The position numbers were made by a program, and so were the translations under genes. Below are positions 11,752 through 23,974 of a stretch of DNA of 64,000 nt, piece by piece. The notes under the pieces are model-generated. The model was not told the origin of the DNA. It searched no databases and saw only the letters and a list, made by a program, of their open reading frames with translations. Source of the stretch: Coniella vitis. Its lineage: Eukaryota; Ascomycota; Sordariomycetes; Diaporthales; Schizoparmaceae. The stretch spans positions 62,001 through 126,000 of the forward strand of contig WUJK01000008.1 of NCBI GenBank assembly GCA_011317545.1, read 5' to 3'. Every line of letters starts with the position of its first letter. The first letter of the stretch is position 1.

Positions 11752-11990
11752 TAGTTTAGTCTGCTATCTTAGAATACTACTTAGTTAGGGCTTAGCAGCG
11801 CTCGTAGTTTAGTCTGCTATCTTAGAATACTATTTAGCTAAGGCTTAGCAGCGTTTGCAGTATAAGTCTGCTATCGTAGTACGTAACTTAGTTAGGGCTT
11901 AGTAGCGTTCGTAGTGCTAGTCTGCTATCGTAGTATGTAACTTAGTCTAAGTTTGGTAGTGACCGTAATGCCCGTCTGCCGTTATAGGTA
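11752..11990 (+). repeat. about 54-bp tandem repeat, four and a half units
   Basis: The anchor AGTCTGCTATC recurs at 11758, 11811, 11865 and 11919, with a degenerate CGTCTGCC at about 11973, giving a period of 53-54 bases. Each unit also holds an ACTTAGTTAGGGCTTAG block followed by CAGCG or TAGCG. Units differ mostly by transitions, consistent with RIP after duplication. Confidence 0.8.
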
Positions 11991-14900
11991 ACGCTAACGC
12001 CTCCTAAATGCCCCTCTCTTACGATAAGGCCTAACCTTGCGTATATAAACCTAGCGTATAACCACCTTTTAAACGGTCGCTTGGCCTAGTTAGCGCGGGT
12101 ATAAGGATTATAAAACTATATAGAAGAGCCGATATTCTAAGGTTACGGGTTCGCTTCCCTGCCTATGCTGAATAAAAACGTATAAATAACCTCTTTTCGC
12201 GTATATAACCTGCTTCTAAAGCCTCTTACGAGTGCGTGATAGGTCTCGGAATAATTATACGAAGCCTGGTTGATTCTATATTTAGAGGTAAAGATAGTGA
12301 TATAAAACTATAGTATTGAGGTTAAAGATATAGCGATGCTAAACTGTAGTGTTAAGCCTTAAGAGGTAACGATATCTTAATTGCTGAATTTAAAGGAAAT
12401 AGTTATATAATATTAGCTATAATAAATATAGCATCGAGGTTGTGGATAGGCCTATTAAAGGTGCTTAAAGTCTTTTTTAATATTTCGGTTGAAATAATAG
12501 TCTAGCTCCGGCGAAATTCAGTTCTTACTAAAAACGAAGTGCTAGAAGTAGTTACGTATATATTTAAACCTCGAATACTTAATTTATAAACGTTCTATAT
12601 ATAGTACTTACTATAAAATTATTTCGGACGATAATTAAGAATAATTAGTGCTATAAGGATGAAGATATAAGGAGACATAGCTATTTAAAATCTTAATAGG
12701 GAGTCTGCCTTTAATTGCTCGAACTATTTTAGCTAAGGAGTAATTCCAAGTACTATTATTTTACCTTTACTAAAATCTAGGCCTTAAAAGTCTAGGGTTT
12801 AACTGGTAAAGCTTAGTCGTACATCGTCGTCCTACCGCGCTATTCGACGTATATATATATACTATACCTATTTTAGCACCTAGTATATACAGATTAGCGG
12901 AGACCGGTCGACCGGGGTTTATTTTAGAAAGTAGGGCTATAGTATCTATAGGTTAGCTATAAGACTTGGGAGGTTTTAATAATTAGTACTTTTTCTACTA
13001 TATTATATAGTAGTATATAGTACGTTTTATTAATACCGAGCGGTGAGTAGCGCTTCGTACGATACCTTAGTATACTCTATAAGCTAATATCTTAACTATA
13101 AGGTTAAGAAGAAATTTTAAAAGCTTTTATAACGTTTGGTAATAATTGCCCGGTTATATAGTAATATTATTTCTTATAGAAGATTATAGAACTCGGATTT
13201 GGTTAAGAAATAAAGTTACTTTCGAGGTATAGAGGTCTTTATTATTTTCTGACGGTAGACTTATAAATTATGCTTTTTAGAGAGTACGTTTAGACTACCT
13301 CTACGTAACTACTTCTTTAGCTATTTCTAAATAATCTTCTAAAAGAGTTTTACTAGGAGGTAGATCGGTATTATTAGTATTAATTAATTAAGTTTATTAT
13401 AACGTAGTTAGATAGACTTACTATCTTTCTTTATATAAAACCTTTCGCCTTATCGTATCTTTAATTAGGATCTATTATAATATTCTTCCTGCTAATAGCT
13501 ATGCTGCTTTTGCTAGTAGTTGCTGCGAGGATTACGTAATAAATTCTGCGTAAGGAGAATATAAGAAAATATAATTTAAAAGCGGAAAGAATATCCTAAG
13601 GGGGCCGGCCCGGTAGAAACTATAGTACGTTTTTCTTAGAATTAATCGAGCAGGTTATCTAAGACGCGGAACCCCGTTAGGAAGCTAAGATAGATACTCG
13701 AGAAGGTCGGTATCTATTATTGAAAAGAGTTAGGTTTATAATAAGCACTTTATATCTGCAAATAGTTAGAGATAAAAGTTACGATAACTAATTAAAGAGT
13801 ACTCTAATCTAAAACTTATATAAGAACCGGACCTTAGCCTGATATATTATAGTTGCTTATGCTAGGGAGCCGCGGCAACTAACTAGTATATACTTAGACT
13901 TTAAACCTGTAGAAATTAGAAGTAGGTTCTAATAGCCGTGGTATAAGGGATCTAGCGTATACCCCTTATTTATTTCTGCTATTATACCGTCCCGCGCATA
14001 ATAGTATTTGCAGTTTTAGTACTTATACGACCTTAGTATAGGATAATAGGAAGGGATTACTACGATAAGTTGATTCTATTATTAGGCGTATATAGGTCGA
14101 GCAGATCTGCCTAGCTAGGAACTACGTAGCGTTTATCTCTTTTACCTTAACTTTATAATAGCTCTGCCTTTAGTATTAAAGGGCGTACTTTAAAAGTTAT
14201 TAAGAAGTATATAACTTATAGGTTAAAGCTATTTTACGTTATATAACTTAATGCTAAAGTATCGATATTAGAGTAAACTTATTATAGTCTTTCCTTTTAA
14301 ATATTAAAACTAGGATAATCCTACTTATAGTAAGGGTTGTACGATATAATATGATTATATAGAAGGAAAAGGGGGGTAAAAGCGCCTAATAGTAGGCTGG
14401 TCTCTTGGGCACCGGGCCGATTATATATCTGGCTAGAGCTTTAATTATAAGCTGGGTATATAATACTATAGGACCGCCCCTCCTAATAGTAGAGAATATC
14501 TATATATTCCGCTCTTCTAATAAACTGCTCTATATTATATGCGCACTATTAGTCCTTAATACTAGTATTAGCTGCAAATCTTGTGAAATCTCTTTACTCT
14601 AAAGCTTTGAAAGTCTAGCGGCCCTGACTATATATAGTATAATCTTTGTTCTATCTTTTTCTTAGTATATAAAGTTATTAACTATATTATTTCCCAGGCT
14701 ATATAGCTTACGAGCGATGCTGCCGGGTATAACTCTAATACGGAAGGTTATAATGTTGGTTTTGTAAAATTGAAAGCTATAACTTTCTCTAACTACGTTT
14801 TAACCTCGTATCGGAGTATATTAATCTCTACGGCGACTTCGAAGCGGTTAAGACTCGAGCCAGCTAGTTGAAGGAATAAGCTGCTAGTAATATTAATATA

Positions 14901-15036
14901 ATAGGAGAACTCTTAAAAAAAACTAGCGAGGGCAAAAATAGAGAAAATAATCTTAGAGGGCTAACTAAGCCGGATTATTTACGAACGGGATATATTAGGA
15001 AGATTTCTCGTATAGCAGACTTTATCTTCTGCTAAA
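11991..15036. other. RIP-mutated repeat DNA with one isolated T-arm-like motif
   Basis: No gene is recognised. At 12141-12165 the sequence ACGGGTTCGCTTCCCTG resembles a tRNA T-arm with a B box, but I could not fold convincing D and anticodon arms upstream. The rest is AT-rich and stop-filled on both strands. Confidence 0.5.
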
Positions 15037-15216
15037 GGTTATGCTAAGGACTAGTGACCTGCCGAGGGTTATGCTAAGGACTAGTAACTTGCTGAGGGTT
15101 ATACTGAGGATTAGTAACCTGCCGAGGGTTATACTAAGGACTAGTAACCTGCCGAGGGTTATACTAAGGATTATTAATCTGCTAGGGGATATACTACGGA
15201 CTAGTAATCTATACTT
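15037..15216 (+). repeat. 30-bp tandem repeat, six units
   Basis: Units start at 15037, 15067, 15097, 15127, 15157 and 15187, each beginning GGTTAT(G/A)CTAAGGA and ending CTGCCGAG or a variant. The period is a multiple of three and one frame reads ten-residue repeats like MLRTSDLPRV. The surroundings are RIP-mutated, so I take this as a satellite-like array, or a relic of a repeat-coding segment, not a live gene. Confidence 0.85.
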
Positions 15217-18200
15217 TACTTAACTTTAAATATTCGTAAGCTCTTATATATAATAGATATAAAACCTCCTAGGTGAATAGACCGCTATACCTGAAAATAT
15301 ATAGAACTCGTCGCTTATATATCGCTTATTATCTACGTAGTTATGTAATTCCCTTCTCGAGTTACCGGATCCGTACTAGATGCTCTGCGTTGCTACTGCC
15401 GCTGCTGCTAATACTAGGCTTCGCCTATATAGTAGGTACTGCTCGTCTATATCCACCAAATAATCCCTTGTTCTCTTTCTTAAACCGCCGAATATTATAA
15501 AAGAATTAGTTTTGCTATAGCCGTACTTATCGACGGAGTTTCCTAGCCGCTTCTTAATATCTTTAATACATCTATAGTATATAGCCTAGAGGCCGGATTA
15601 GAAAGAGAAAATAAAAGCAACGTTATAAGGGAAAAGGAAAAGGGGGTAAGCTTAAGACGCCGGTTAATCGCTTCGATCGTAATCTAGACGTTCCTCCGTA
15701 TTAACTTTTATTATATTATACGGCGCTCTTAATTAAAGTATTATAATACTATATAGCTATACGGTATCGGTATGCGAGAAGTTACTTTATAGAACCGGCT
15801 AATTATATCGGAGTATATAATATATATATATAGAAAGGACGGTAAGAAATATGGTGGGTTAATTCTCTAAGAATTAGCCCTATTATATAGTCTTTGGCTG
15901 TAGCCGCCCCTAGGTAGGAACGTCTAAATAACGATCGAGGCGCCTAACCGGCGTTATAAGCCTACCCTCTCTTTCTCTACCCCCTCTTCCTCTTTCCCTT
16001 TATATATAACGTTTCTTTTATTTTCTCTTTTCTAGTCCGGCCTTTAGGTCGTATACTGGGAAGACCTGTATATTTTACGTTCTCGCTCTCTATTTACTTA
16101 CTAGGCTTAGCGTCTTATTTTGGTTTTGCGTACGCCGGTAAATCGGATTTAACGCTTTAGATATTTTACTATATACGCTACGTAACTACCCTTCTGCTCG
16201 ATAAGCTATTAAATCCGTTAGCGTCCTGTATATCCTTACGTTTCGATTTTTTTCAAGATATATACAGACCACGAGTAAACCTAGATACTATATATATACG
16301 AAGTATATTTACTAGAATTAGTTTTATAGCGATACCGATAATGATTTAAGGTATCTGTATTTAACTAAGGAACTACGAGGAACTAGTGAAATTATATAGC
16401 GCCTTCTATTTATTTATAATACCAGGGCGGTTAGCGTATATTAATAGGTCGATTATATTTGCTGCTAAACTTGCATCTGAAAAAGCTAGTGCTATAAGGA
16501 CTATATAGCTAATTAAAACGAAAAACAATACTATAGCGTTTTTCCCTTTTCGTGTACGAGACCTTGAGCGCCTCCTGCGGCCCTTTTTGCTAGGGATTAT
16601 TTTAGTATGTAAACGTATCTTAATACCGTTCCTATATAAAAGCTAACTAATTTAACTAGCCTAACACTAGAATATTACGTGGAGGATAGGCCGCCTTATC
16701 TTGCTTCGTAGCGGAGAAGCAGATATTCTACTCTAAGTAGGCCCTTTTATATAGTATACTAATAAAGCTATAGAAAGAGATCCTATTAGAATTGCTCTTT
16801 TCTTTAAAGGATAATCTGAGGATTACTGGTTATAGTCCCTCTATAGTAATTCGGGCTATACTAATAAGCAATACTACTAATATTTCAACCCTAGAAGCGT
16901 CCCTAATCGTTCTATAATAAATTTCTATAGCATAAAGATGCAGAATTATAAATTAATAGTTATCTTTTTAGTGGAGTTTACTAGTAACCTTGCGGAAGCT
17001 AGGTCGGATCTAAAGATAGCTAAGCTTCTCGTAGGGCTATTAGCAAGGTTAGATTAGTATGCATTAATATTACAGCGGATAGCACTATAAGCAGCACTTT
17101 AATATTATTAAATAAATGGGTTTTATATTATATAAATTATACCGTAAATCAATATTCTATAAGGCACTAAGGACTACCTAAGGAAGTATATACTATTCTT
17201 ATAGTAGGCTAGATCTAGAGATGCTTACCTATATACTATAACGAGGATTAGAGCGTATAAAGATATAAGCACTTTATACCCTTAAAACGAGGTCTATATT
17301 TTATAAAGTAGTCTACGAGATCAAGGATTTACTTAGGGACTCTAGCAGCAGCGCGGCTCTAAATTTTATATATATTTTAATATCTTATATATTAAGGCCT
17401 GATTTTATGGAAAGATACCCGACTATTCAAAAGCAATTGTTGTGGTATATAGGACTTAGGAGCGTAGTCTATTACGGTAATCGATGAAACCTCCAACGGC
17501 ATACTTATCTAGGGAGGGTTCCTGAAATATAACTTTGCTAAAATACGCCCGCCGAGTTCTCCTTTTAGTACTAAAAGTCCGTAATCCGAGTCTATAACTA
17601 ACCCTATATAATCTCTATATCTATCTACTCTCCCTTCCGTATAAGCCTAGCCCCTTTATAATATACTCCGTTTTTATACTACCGGTGTTCGTTACTAGGT
17701 AGTAACTATTAATAGTTATAAATCGCTTTATAACTTAGGTAGGGGGAGGGCGAGCGGGTAGTAATAGAAAGAATAAAGAAAGTAGACCTAGACGATACCC
17801 CTTACCCTATCTTATTCGATATTCATCTATCCGTTAAGTTAGAGGAGAAGTAGTCGCTTCGGTAAGCTATAGAAGAGAGTAGAATATATTTAAAAATATA
17901 GATTTCCTCCTTAGTAGTACGTAGCTTTGTCTACCTATCTCTTTAATATAGCGGTATTCCTATGCCCTATTACGGCCCCGCTAATATAATACTATAATAC
18001 GAAATATAAAGAATTTATAAATGATTTTATTCTTTAGGTTTAAGAAACGATTATTAGATAAATTCGTTTATATTATAATTAAATACCCTTTATTACTCTG
18101 CTTATACCACCTATATTTATATATTCGCGTCCTGTATTAGGCCTTTCTATACTATATACTGGCTCTGCTCTACGGCTGTTAGTCCCGGCTTATCTCGTAC

Positions 18201-20990
18201 TTATTATTAATACTAACTACTATTCCTTCTAATAGCGCTTATACGGGGAGAGGAAGTTATAGTGCGCTTAATGGTTAAGCTTCTCTACGTTATAGACGTT
18301 CTCTTTAGGTAATAGATCTTTAGCAGATTGCCGAGCCTAATATTCTAGGCCGCTAGCGATTAGTAATCGCTGAGAGTATAGATTATTTAATAAAATGCTT
18401 ATCTCGTTATTATATCTTCTTACTCTTCTACTCCTTATCTACGGGAGGGCGTTAATCCCTTAGGTTAAGATTTATTAGTCTGCTCTGCTAACTATTTTAT
18501 AAGTTAGCTTCTTAGATGATTTTATTTACTAAGGCTAGATGAATTATATATATTTTTATCCTAATTTATATTACTATGGAAAAGATTCTTAGAATTTTAG
18601 GATACCTTAGCTAGGAAGAGTTTTTCGTTCTTTCCAATTTAAGATACGGGGAGTAAGACTTCCTACGGATATAATTAGATATAAATAGCTCTGATAGAGG
18701 GTAACGCTAAGTAGCTGTTTCTGAAATTCTAGAAACCCTTAGCTAGTAAACCCGATTCCTAATTATATACCTTAAATTGTAAGGATAAGCCCCTATCTTA
18801 TATATTTGCTCTACAGCTCGCTATATTATATTCCTATAGATTATAATTATTCGGCTAATTATCGTTTTAAGATAGTATACTAACTTATATATTGAAAATA
18901 TATAAAGTTTGAATAAGGGGGCCGGCTTATATATATATATTATATCCTCTAATTAACTCCTATTTTCCGAGATTATACTAATCTAAATACTAAATTCTAC
19001 CTAGGTACTATCTAATAGTAAGCTTCTTACTAGTCTGGAATAGCTAGTATAGTAAACCTAAGCGCCGACGCCTTCTGCTAGTAACGCTAGGAGTAGATCT
19101 AGATACCGTACTTTTATAATACTATCTGGTACCGTAGCCGTAGGTAATGCCGTTTAATAGCTTTTAGCAGCGTAAGCCCGCCGACGACCTCGGTTACTTA
19201 TCCTACGATTTTAACCTCTTTTATAGATAGCTAGAGGATACTCGGCCGGCTAACGTAGCCGCTATAACGTTTATTGCTAAGGTTATCCTCTCGGATACGT
19301 AAGGCCGAGGGTACGAGCACCTTATATACCCTAGCTTATCTCCTCCTTACTAGTAAGGCTATAGCCTCTTAGAAACCCGTTCTTAGCCTTTATCTCGAGG
19401 TCCTAGCTGCCGACTATCCGATTCCTAGCCCTAAGTTATTAACTAACGACGAGGAATAGGAGGAGGATCGGCTATAGGAGTATAGCGATAATATTATCGA
19501 TAGTACCTTCGTTAGGGCCGATATAATTAGTAAGGCGATTACGATAATCGACCTTACGGCCGATAGCCCGCCTTCCCCGGCCTATATGCTCCTAGGAGCC
19601 TATAACCTAGGCAGCGCTAAGTATAAGCTGGAAGGCCTTACGCGAAGCTTATACGAGTATTAGATCGAGGCGGTTTACCGTATATTAATAGTAGGTTAGG
19701 TTTATATAGACTATTTTATAAATATTGCCCTAAGCGTAAGCCCGACCTTAAGCCCGCGCTCTGCTACCGGTAGAAGCTATTTACGATTATATCCTAGTTA
19801 TAGGTCCTAAAGCTCGCAAGTTATAACGGTAGTAGTAACTATCGTGATTCCTATATAGTATATACTAAGCAAAAGAGATAATAATACTTAGGTAGCGACG
19901 ATATAAGGGTAGCTATAGCGGCTATACTCGAAGAGGAGAAGAAGCGGGAAGTATAAATATTAATAAGTATCGCTACCGTTTCTGCTCCTTAAAAAATTAT
20001 ATTAGGATAGTTTATTCTAAATCGGATAATTAAAATACTTAGGAACCAGATAGTAGGATAGAATAGCTAGTTACCTTAGCATACCCGTATAGTTACCTAA
20101 TGGCTGGTTTACTATAGGATATATACTCCTTAGTTTTAAACCCCTTATCGTTATAGGTTAGGCAGCCGTTAGAAGATATTAGTGCTTAATAAAGAATAAT
20201 ATACTAGAAGAGAATTTCAGATAGTTTAAGGAACGTAAAAGATACTGATAATTAAAGAAGTAAGGACGCTACTATTTTACTTTACCGTATCGTTCCTCCT
20301 CTCTCTCTCTATAGTAATTCTTCGATATAAAGAAAGTAACCTACTTCCGCTAGTCCGAGTAGCGTATTAAGCCTCTAGTAGCTAAAGCAATATTAATCGT
20401 ACGGGGGCCTACCCCGGATTTTACTACCGGTAACTCTGCCCTATATCTCCTGCCGTTATATTAAAATACGCCGTACTCCCGCCTACTAAGAAACAATTCA
20501 ATTAACGCTAACTCTTCCCTACGTTTACCGCTATATCGTAGTCGTAAGGCACTTCCCTAATATAGCCTAAGTAAGGTCGCTCTCTAATATAAATTAATAG
20601 GGATAGTATACTACGCGAGCTGCGGAGTATAATTAGGATATTAAGTATATATAAGATAGTATATACTTATAATTTCGTAAGCTAAGATATGAGCAATGCT
20701 CCCGCGGCTATTAAATAGTTCCTTTCTTGGTTTAAGGCAAGGAAATTAACTCTATAATAGCCCTAATAACTGCCCTAGCCTACCGTATACTAACAATAAG
20801 CTATCTAAGAATTAATCGAGGTAGTATCTATAACTTAACCTAAGACTATCCAGAAGATAATTATATTTATCTAAGATTTATATAGTAAGTAATCTAATAG
20901 AAAGATACTATATTATATTATATTAGTTGGATGCTAATTTAAGATAATTATTCTACGCTTGCTGTAAACCTAACTCGAACTCTGCTACTT
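15217..20990. other. RIP-mutated repeat DNA, unresolved
   Basis: CA and TG are scarce and stops are dense. Around 19580-19760 the plus strand has a partly open stretch (YNLGSAKYKLEGL, VYIDYFINIALSV) with TAG where Trp would fit, suggesting a decayed element-coding region I cannot name. A sharp polypyrimidine and CG-rich patch at 15955-16025 has no recognised role. Confidence 0.5.
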
Positions 20991-21720
20991 ACCTCGGACT
21001 TGCTATATATTAATAACACCTCTGGGCAAGAATATCTAGAAAGATACTAGCAATGGAAGAAGCAGTCTGCAACGAATGCTATAACGTCTGTCTAGTAAGC
21101 TATACTAGACGTCTTAGATACCGAGTTATCTAAGCCTCGTAAGCGGCCTGAAATTCCCAAACCGTCTATTTCAGGCCTTATAAAAGACTTAATAGGCCCG
21201 CTGGGAAGTAAGCGCTTTAAAAGCTATTTATTTAGTTATCTCCAGACCCCCGAAGACCGCCTAAAGCCTTGGATATTATTTATATTAATAGCGCGTAATA
21301 AATCGGACTCGGTCGAGAACATATTAAAGTGTTTTAAGCTCTATAGTAAGTTGTAAAACGGTTTATGTTATAACCTGGTCCCTTATATGTACTATATATA
21401 CGGTTGGAAGGAATAATTAGACGAAGAGTCTGATTATTAGCTGATCTTTTAGTCTATATGATATAGTAGTACCTTCTAATACTCGTACGTAATAGTTTAG
21501 TATTTAAATTGTTAAGCCTTATTTCGAGGGTGGAAATCCTCGATATAATTAAAGGGAAGATACTAGAGGATCCTAGAGAGGTATAGGTACCTAAGAAAAT
21601 ACTACCGGCTATCTATAAACGAATTATATCTGGCCTTTAACCAAAGATAAATATTACCCTTTACCCTTAGATATTAATTTCGCGTAAATATCGTATACTC
21701 CGTAACTAGCTGCCTTTTAT
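20991..21720 (+). pseudogene. unidentified coding relic, Trp/Gln codons turned to stops
   Basis: One plus frame reads as a protein interrupted only by TAG/TAA: for example KQSATNAITSV, RKRPEIPKPSISGLIKDL, LQTPEDRLKPWILFILIARN and SDSVENILKCFKLYSKL. Part of it (21030-21330) is much less RIPed than its surroundings, with CA and TG present. I do not recognise the family; it could belong to a transposon or be a captured host fragment. Confidence 0.35.
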
Positions 21721-22613
21721 AGCGAAGCCCTCGAGTTTCGAAAAATTATAGATTAAAGAGCTTAAACAGCTTCGCGAGGAACTAAACTCATATTACTAGG
21801 GCCTTATAAATATAGGATAGAGTTTCCGACGGTTTATTCTAAAGTAGTAATCCTATCTTTAGGAGTCTATTAAGTTGGAACTACTTTCTATAATACCGGA
21901 TAATACGTTATTCTATATAATTATAGTTCCTTAATTTCTTATAAATAAGGCAAGCAGTTAGTCGTAAAGCAGTATAGGCCCCTAGGTAGAATAGTATTAC
22001 GCTTTTTATAGAACGAGCAGTTACGGATATTTACGCTATGCTTAGGCTATAGCGGAGCTTGCGGAGTTAGCTATAGCTCTAGTAATAATATATACTATTA
22101 TGCAAAAATAATATAACAGCAGTCCGGTAATACTACTCCTAAGATATATAATTTTAAATATAATAAGCCTTCTAACCTCCGTTCGAATAGGTTAGTAATC
22201 CTACTCTTTTAGGCTCGAAGTTATTTCCGTAGAAGAGTAAACCTAATCCCTCGACCCTCTATACCCTAAGCCGCGCGCCGCTAGCTCGCCGGTATTGCTC
22301 CCGCGTATATCTATCTTCTCGAGTTTATATATATAGCCCCTAGGGGGGGGGTTACTAAGAGGCCCTTAAAAGCGGGGATTACCCCGTAGGGATAGATCTT
22401 TAGGCGACCGTAGCTATATATACTAATGCACCTTTTTAACGCAGAGCGTATACTGCTTATTAGGGTCTCTTACTTATAACTTATCTTATTAGTTATTAAC
22501 TTAAAGTAAACGTAAATGGATATTATAAGGGGATAAAGGAATACCTAGGCTACTCCTACTTACTCGCCCGGATTTATAGGACGGGATAGTTATATCTAAT
22601 ATTATACGTATAA
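21721..22613. other. RIP-mutated DNA next to the retrotransposon insertion, nothing recognised
   Basis: AT-rich with a CG-rich patch at 22250-22400 and a run of eight G at 22341-22349. The base string TATAA at 22609-22613, just before the LTR, is the possible left target duplicate. Confidence 0.5.
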
Positions 22614-23068
22614 TGATCCTTACCTGAATCCCTGATTCTGGAAGTACCTATAAGTTATATATTAGCAGGCGGGGAAGTATTACCTTTAAGTCTTCGTACG
22701 TTATCGAGCAATATTAAGTATTATAAGTGATCAAGAGGGATTACCCTATTATATAAAATAATACTTAGATTTACAACTAAAGACTATAAGGAAACTATCT
22801 AATATTAAGCCGTGAACTCCTGTCCTTATATCCTTCTGTTATAGTATAAGTCGATCCAGTCGATAGGCGACTCTATCGACTCGTGGTATATAGGTCGACT
22901 GGGTCGATGAGCGACTCTATCGACCATGCAACCATTAGGACCCTAACCCTGATTATATTATCCGTAGGTCCTTATATAAGAGATCCTATCGGTCCGTTAT
23001 AGTTCCGACTTCTAATACTATATTACGTTAGCCTGTTCCTATAACCTGTATAACCGTGGGTTATAATA
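22614..23068 (-). repeat. 3' LTR of retrotransposon copy 2
   Basis: 455 bases; on the plus strand it begins TGATCC and ends ACCGTGGGTTATAATA. It is more RIPed than its partner: the terminus reads CTATAACCTGTATAACC here against CTGTGACCTGCATGACC at the right LTR, every difference being CA to TA or TG to TA. Confidence 0.9.
22852..22930. repeat. GTCGA/TCGAC inverted-repeat cluster in the LTR
   Basis: Within 80 bases the LTR carries repeated GTCGA/TCGAC and CGACTC(T)ATCGAC units in both directions (AGTCGATAGGCGACT, then GGGTCGATGAGCGACT). The cluster is conserved in the other LTR at about 30001-30077 and in copy 1. It lies in the presumed U3 part, so an enhancer or silencer array is possible; this is inference. 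Confidence 0.55.
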
Positions 23069-23081
23069 TTATCTCCCTTCT
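23069..23081 (-). other. polypurine tract of retrotransposon copy 2
   Basis: On the minus strand AGAAGGGAGATAA abuts the 3' LTR and is identical to the tract at 5176-5188 of copy 1. Confidence 0.7.
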
Positions 23082-23100
23082 ATCGGTCTTTATCCCTAAA

Positions 23101-23802
23101 GACTATAGTTATTTCCGTAAGTAGTCCTACCTAATATTCTTACTTCGGATTATACTTTCCTAATTCGTTATATCGTCGTCTTTACGTATTACAAAGCCTC
23201 GTTCGATAAATCCAAGGTCTAATTCTGCTAAACAGAAATCATCCTTATATTTAATTATTCTTTCGAACGCTTTCGAGATACGGCCTTATTCCTATTACGA
23301 TTCTAAAGGTAAAACTTCTTATTAAGTTTCCCCTAGCGATTCTTCCCGTTACGCTGAATATATATGTAATAAGCGCTTGCGATACGACGTTCTGGAGACG
23401 ATAAACTCTTTAGATCTCTTATTCATTTTATCGTAATATTAGAGATTAGAGGACGAAATAGAGGAGTTGGAGGAGGAGCGTTATACTCTAGATGCTAAAA
23501 TTAATCGGATACGTTGTTAAAAGAAGATATAGCGGGAACGGATAGCGTATGCTATTCGTCGCGGTTTATCGAATCTGGAGGATCTAGATCGTATAGAACG
23601 TAAGGAGGTAGAGAAGGAGCGTTTAGCCGCCGAGGCTAAATATCGTTCCGTAGAGCCGACCGTTCCTAAAGGCCTACTACCTAAGGGTTTTATAACTACT
23701 GCGTTAGAAGATTTTAATTAGTCTGGGATTTCTCCGTTATCTCCGTCTGATTTTCTTATTAGTAATTTATAGGGTATTAGGGCTTCTGGTTCGTAACTTT
23801 GA
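23101..23802 (+). pseudogene. antisense reading frame with coiled coil, retrotransposon copy 2
   Basis: Opposite to pol, this 234-codon frame ends in TGA at 23800-23802 and is otherwise interrupted only by TAG/TAA at presumed Gln/Trp positions. The N-terminal half holds KPRSINPRSNSAKQKSS and EIRPYSYYDSKGKTSY; the C-terminal half is a likely coiled coil (RLEDEIEELEEERYTL, then GLSNLEDLDRIERKEVEKER), followed by VEPTVPKGLLPKGF. The copy 1 homologue has 227 codons; the difference is one 7-codon in-frame gap inside the coiled coil, while several other codons differ by changes RIP cannot make. That pattern implies protein-level selection before RIP. No known family is recognised. Confidence 0.65.
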
Positions 23803-23884
23803 TTTCTTTAGAGTTACTACTAGTAGTCCTTGATAAGGGGTCTAGTTATTCCTATTAGTAGCTATTATAGTTAAAGATACGAGT

Positions 23885-23956
23885 AGTCTTATAGCTTAGT
23901 GGTTAGAGTTCCTAGTTTCTTACTAGGAGGTCCGGGGTTCGATTTCCTATAGTACC
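23885..23956 (+). pseudogene. tRNA-like sequence inside retrotransposon copy 2, antisense to pol
   Basis: 72 bases with D-arm GCTT-AGTGGTTA-GAGT, anticodon arm CCTAG-TTTCTTA-CTAGG, and T-arm CGGGG-TTCGATT-TCCTA. The 5' and 3' ends (AGTCTTA and TAGTACC) pair in about five of seven positions. The A box and B box elements needed for Pol III are recognisable. It starts 82 bases after the stop of the antisense reading frame, exactly as in copy 1. Loop bases 34-36 read TCT, but I leave the isotype open. Confidence 0.6.
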
Positions 23957-23974
23957 TTCTCTATCTAAGGCTAT

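Noticed and set aside
11752..11990. CRISPR-like spacing of the 54-bp repeats
   Set aside because: Units are contiguous tandem copies without unique spacers, and the genome is fungal.
15041..15223. 60-codon frame with decapeptide repeats
   Set aside because: It is simply the 30-bp tandem array read in an open frame, inside RIPed DNA; no support as a gene.
14405..15500. Short open frames in the RIPed block (65 and 75 codons)
   Set aside because: Hydrophobic, Leu/Ile/Tyr-rich translations typical of AT-rich mutated DNA; no motif.
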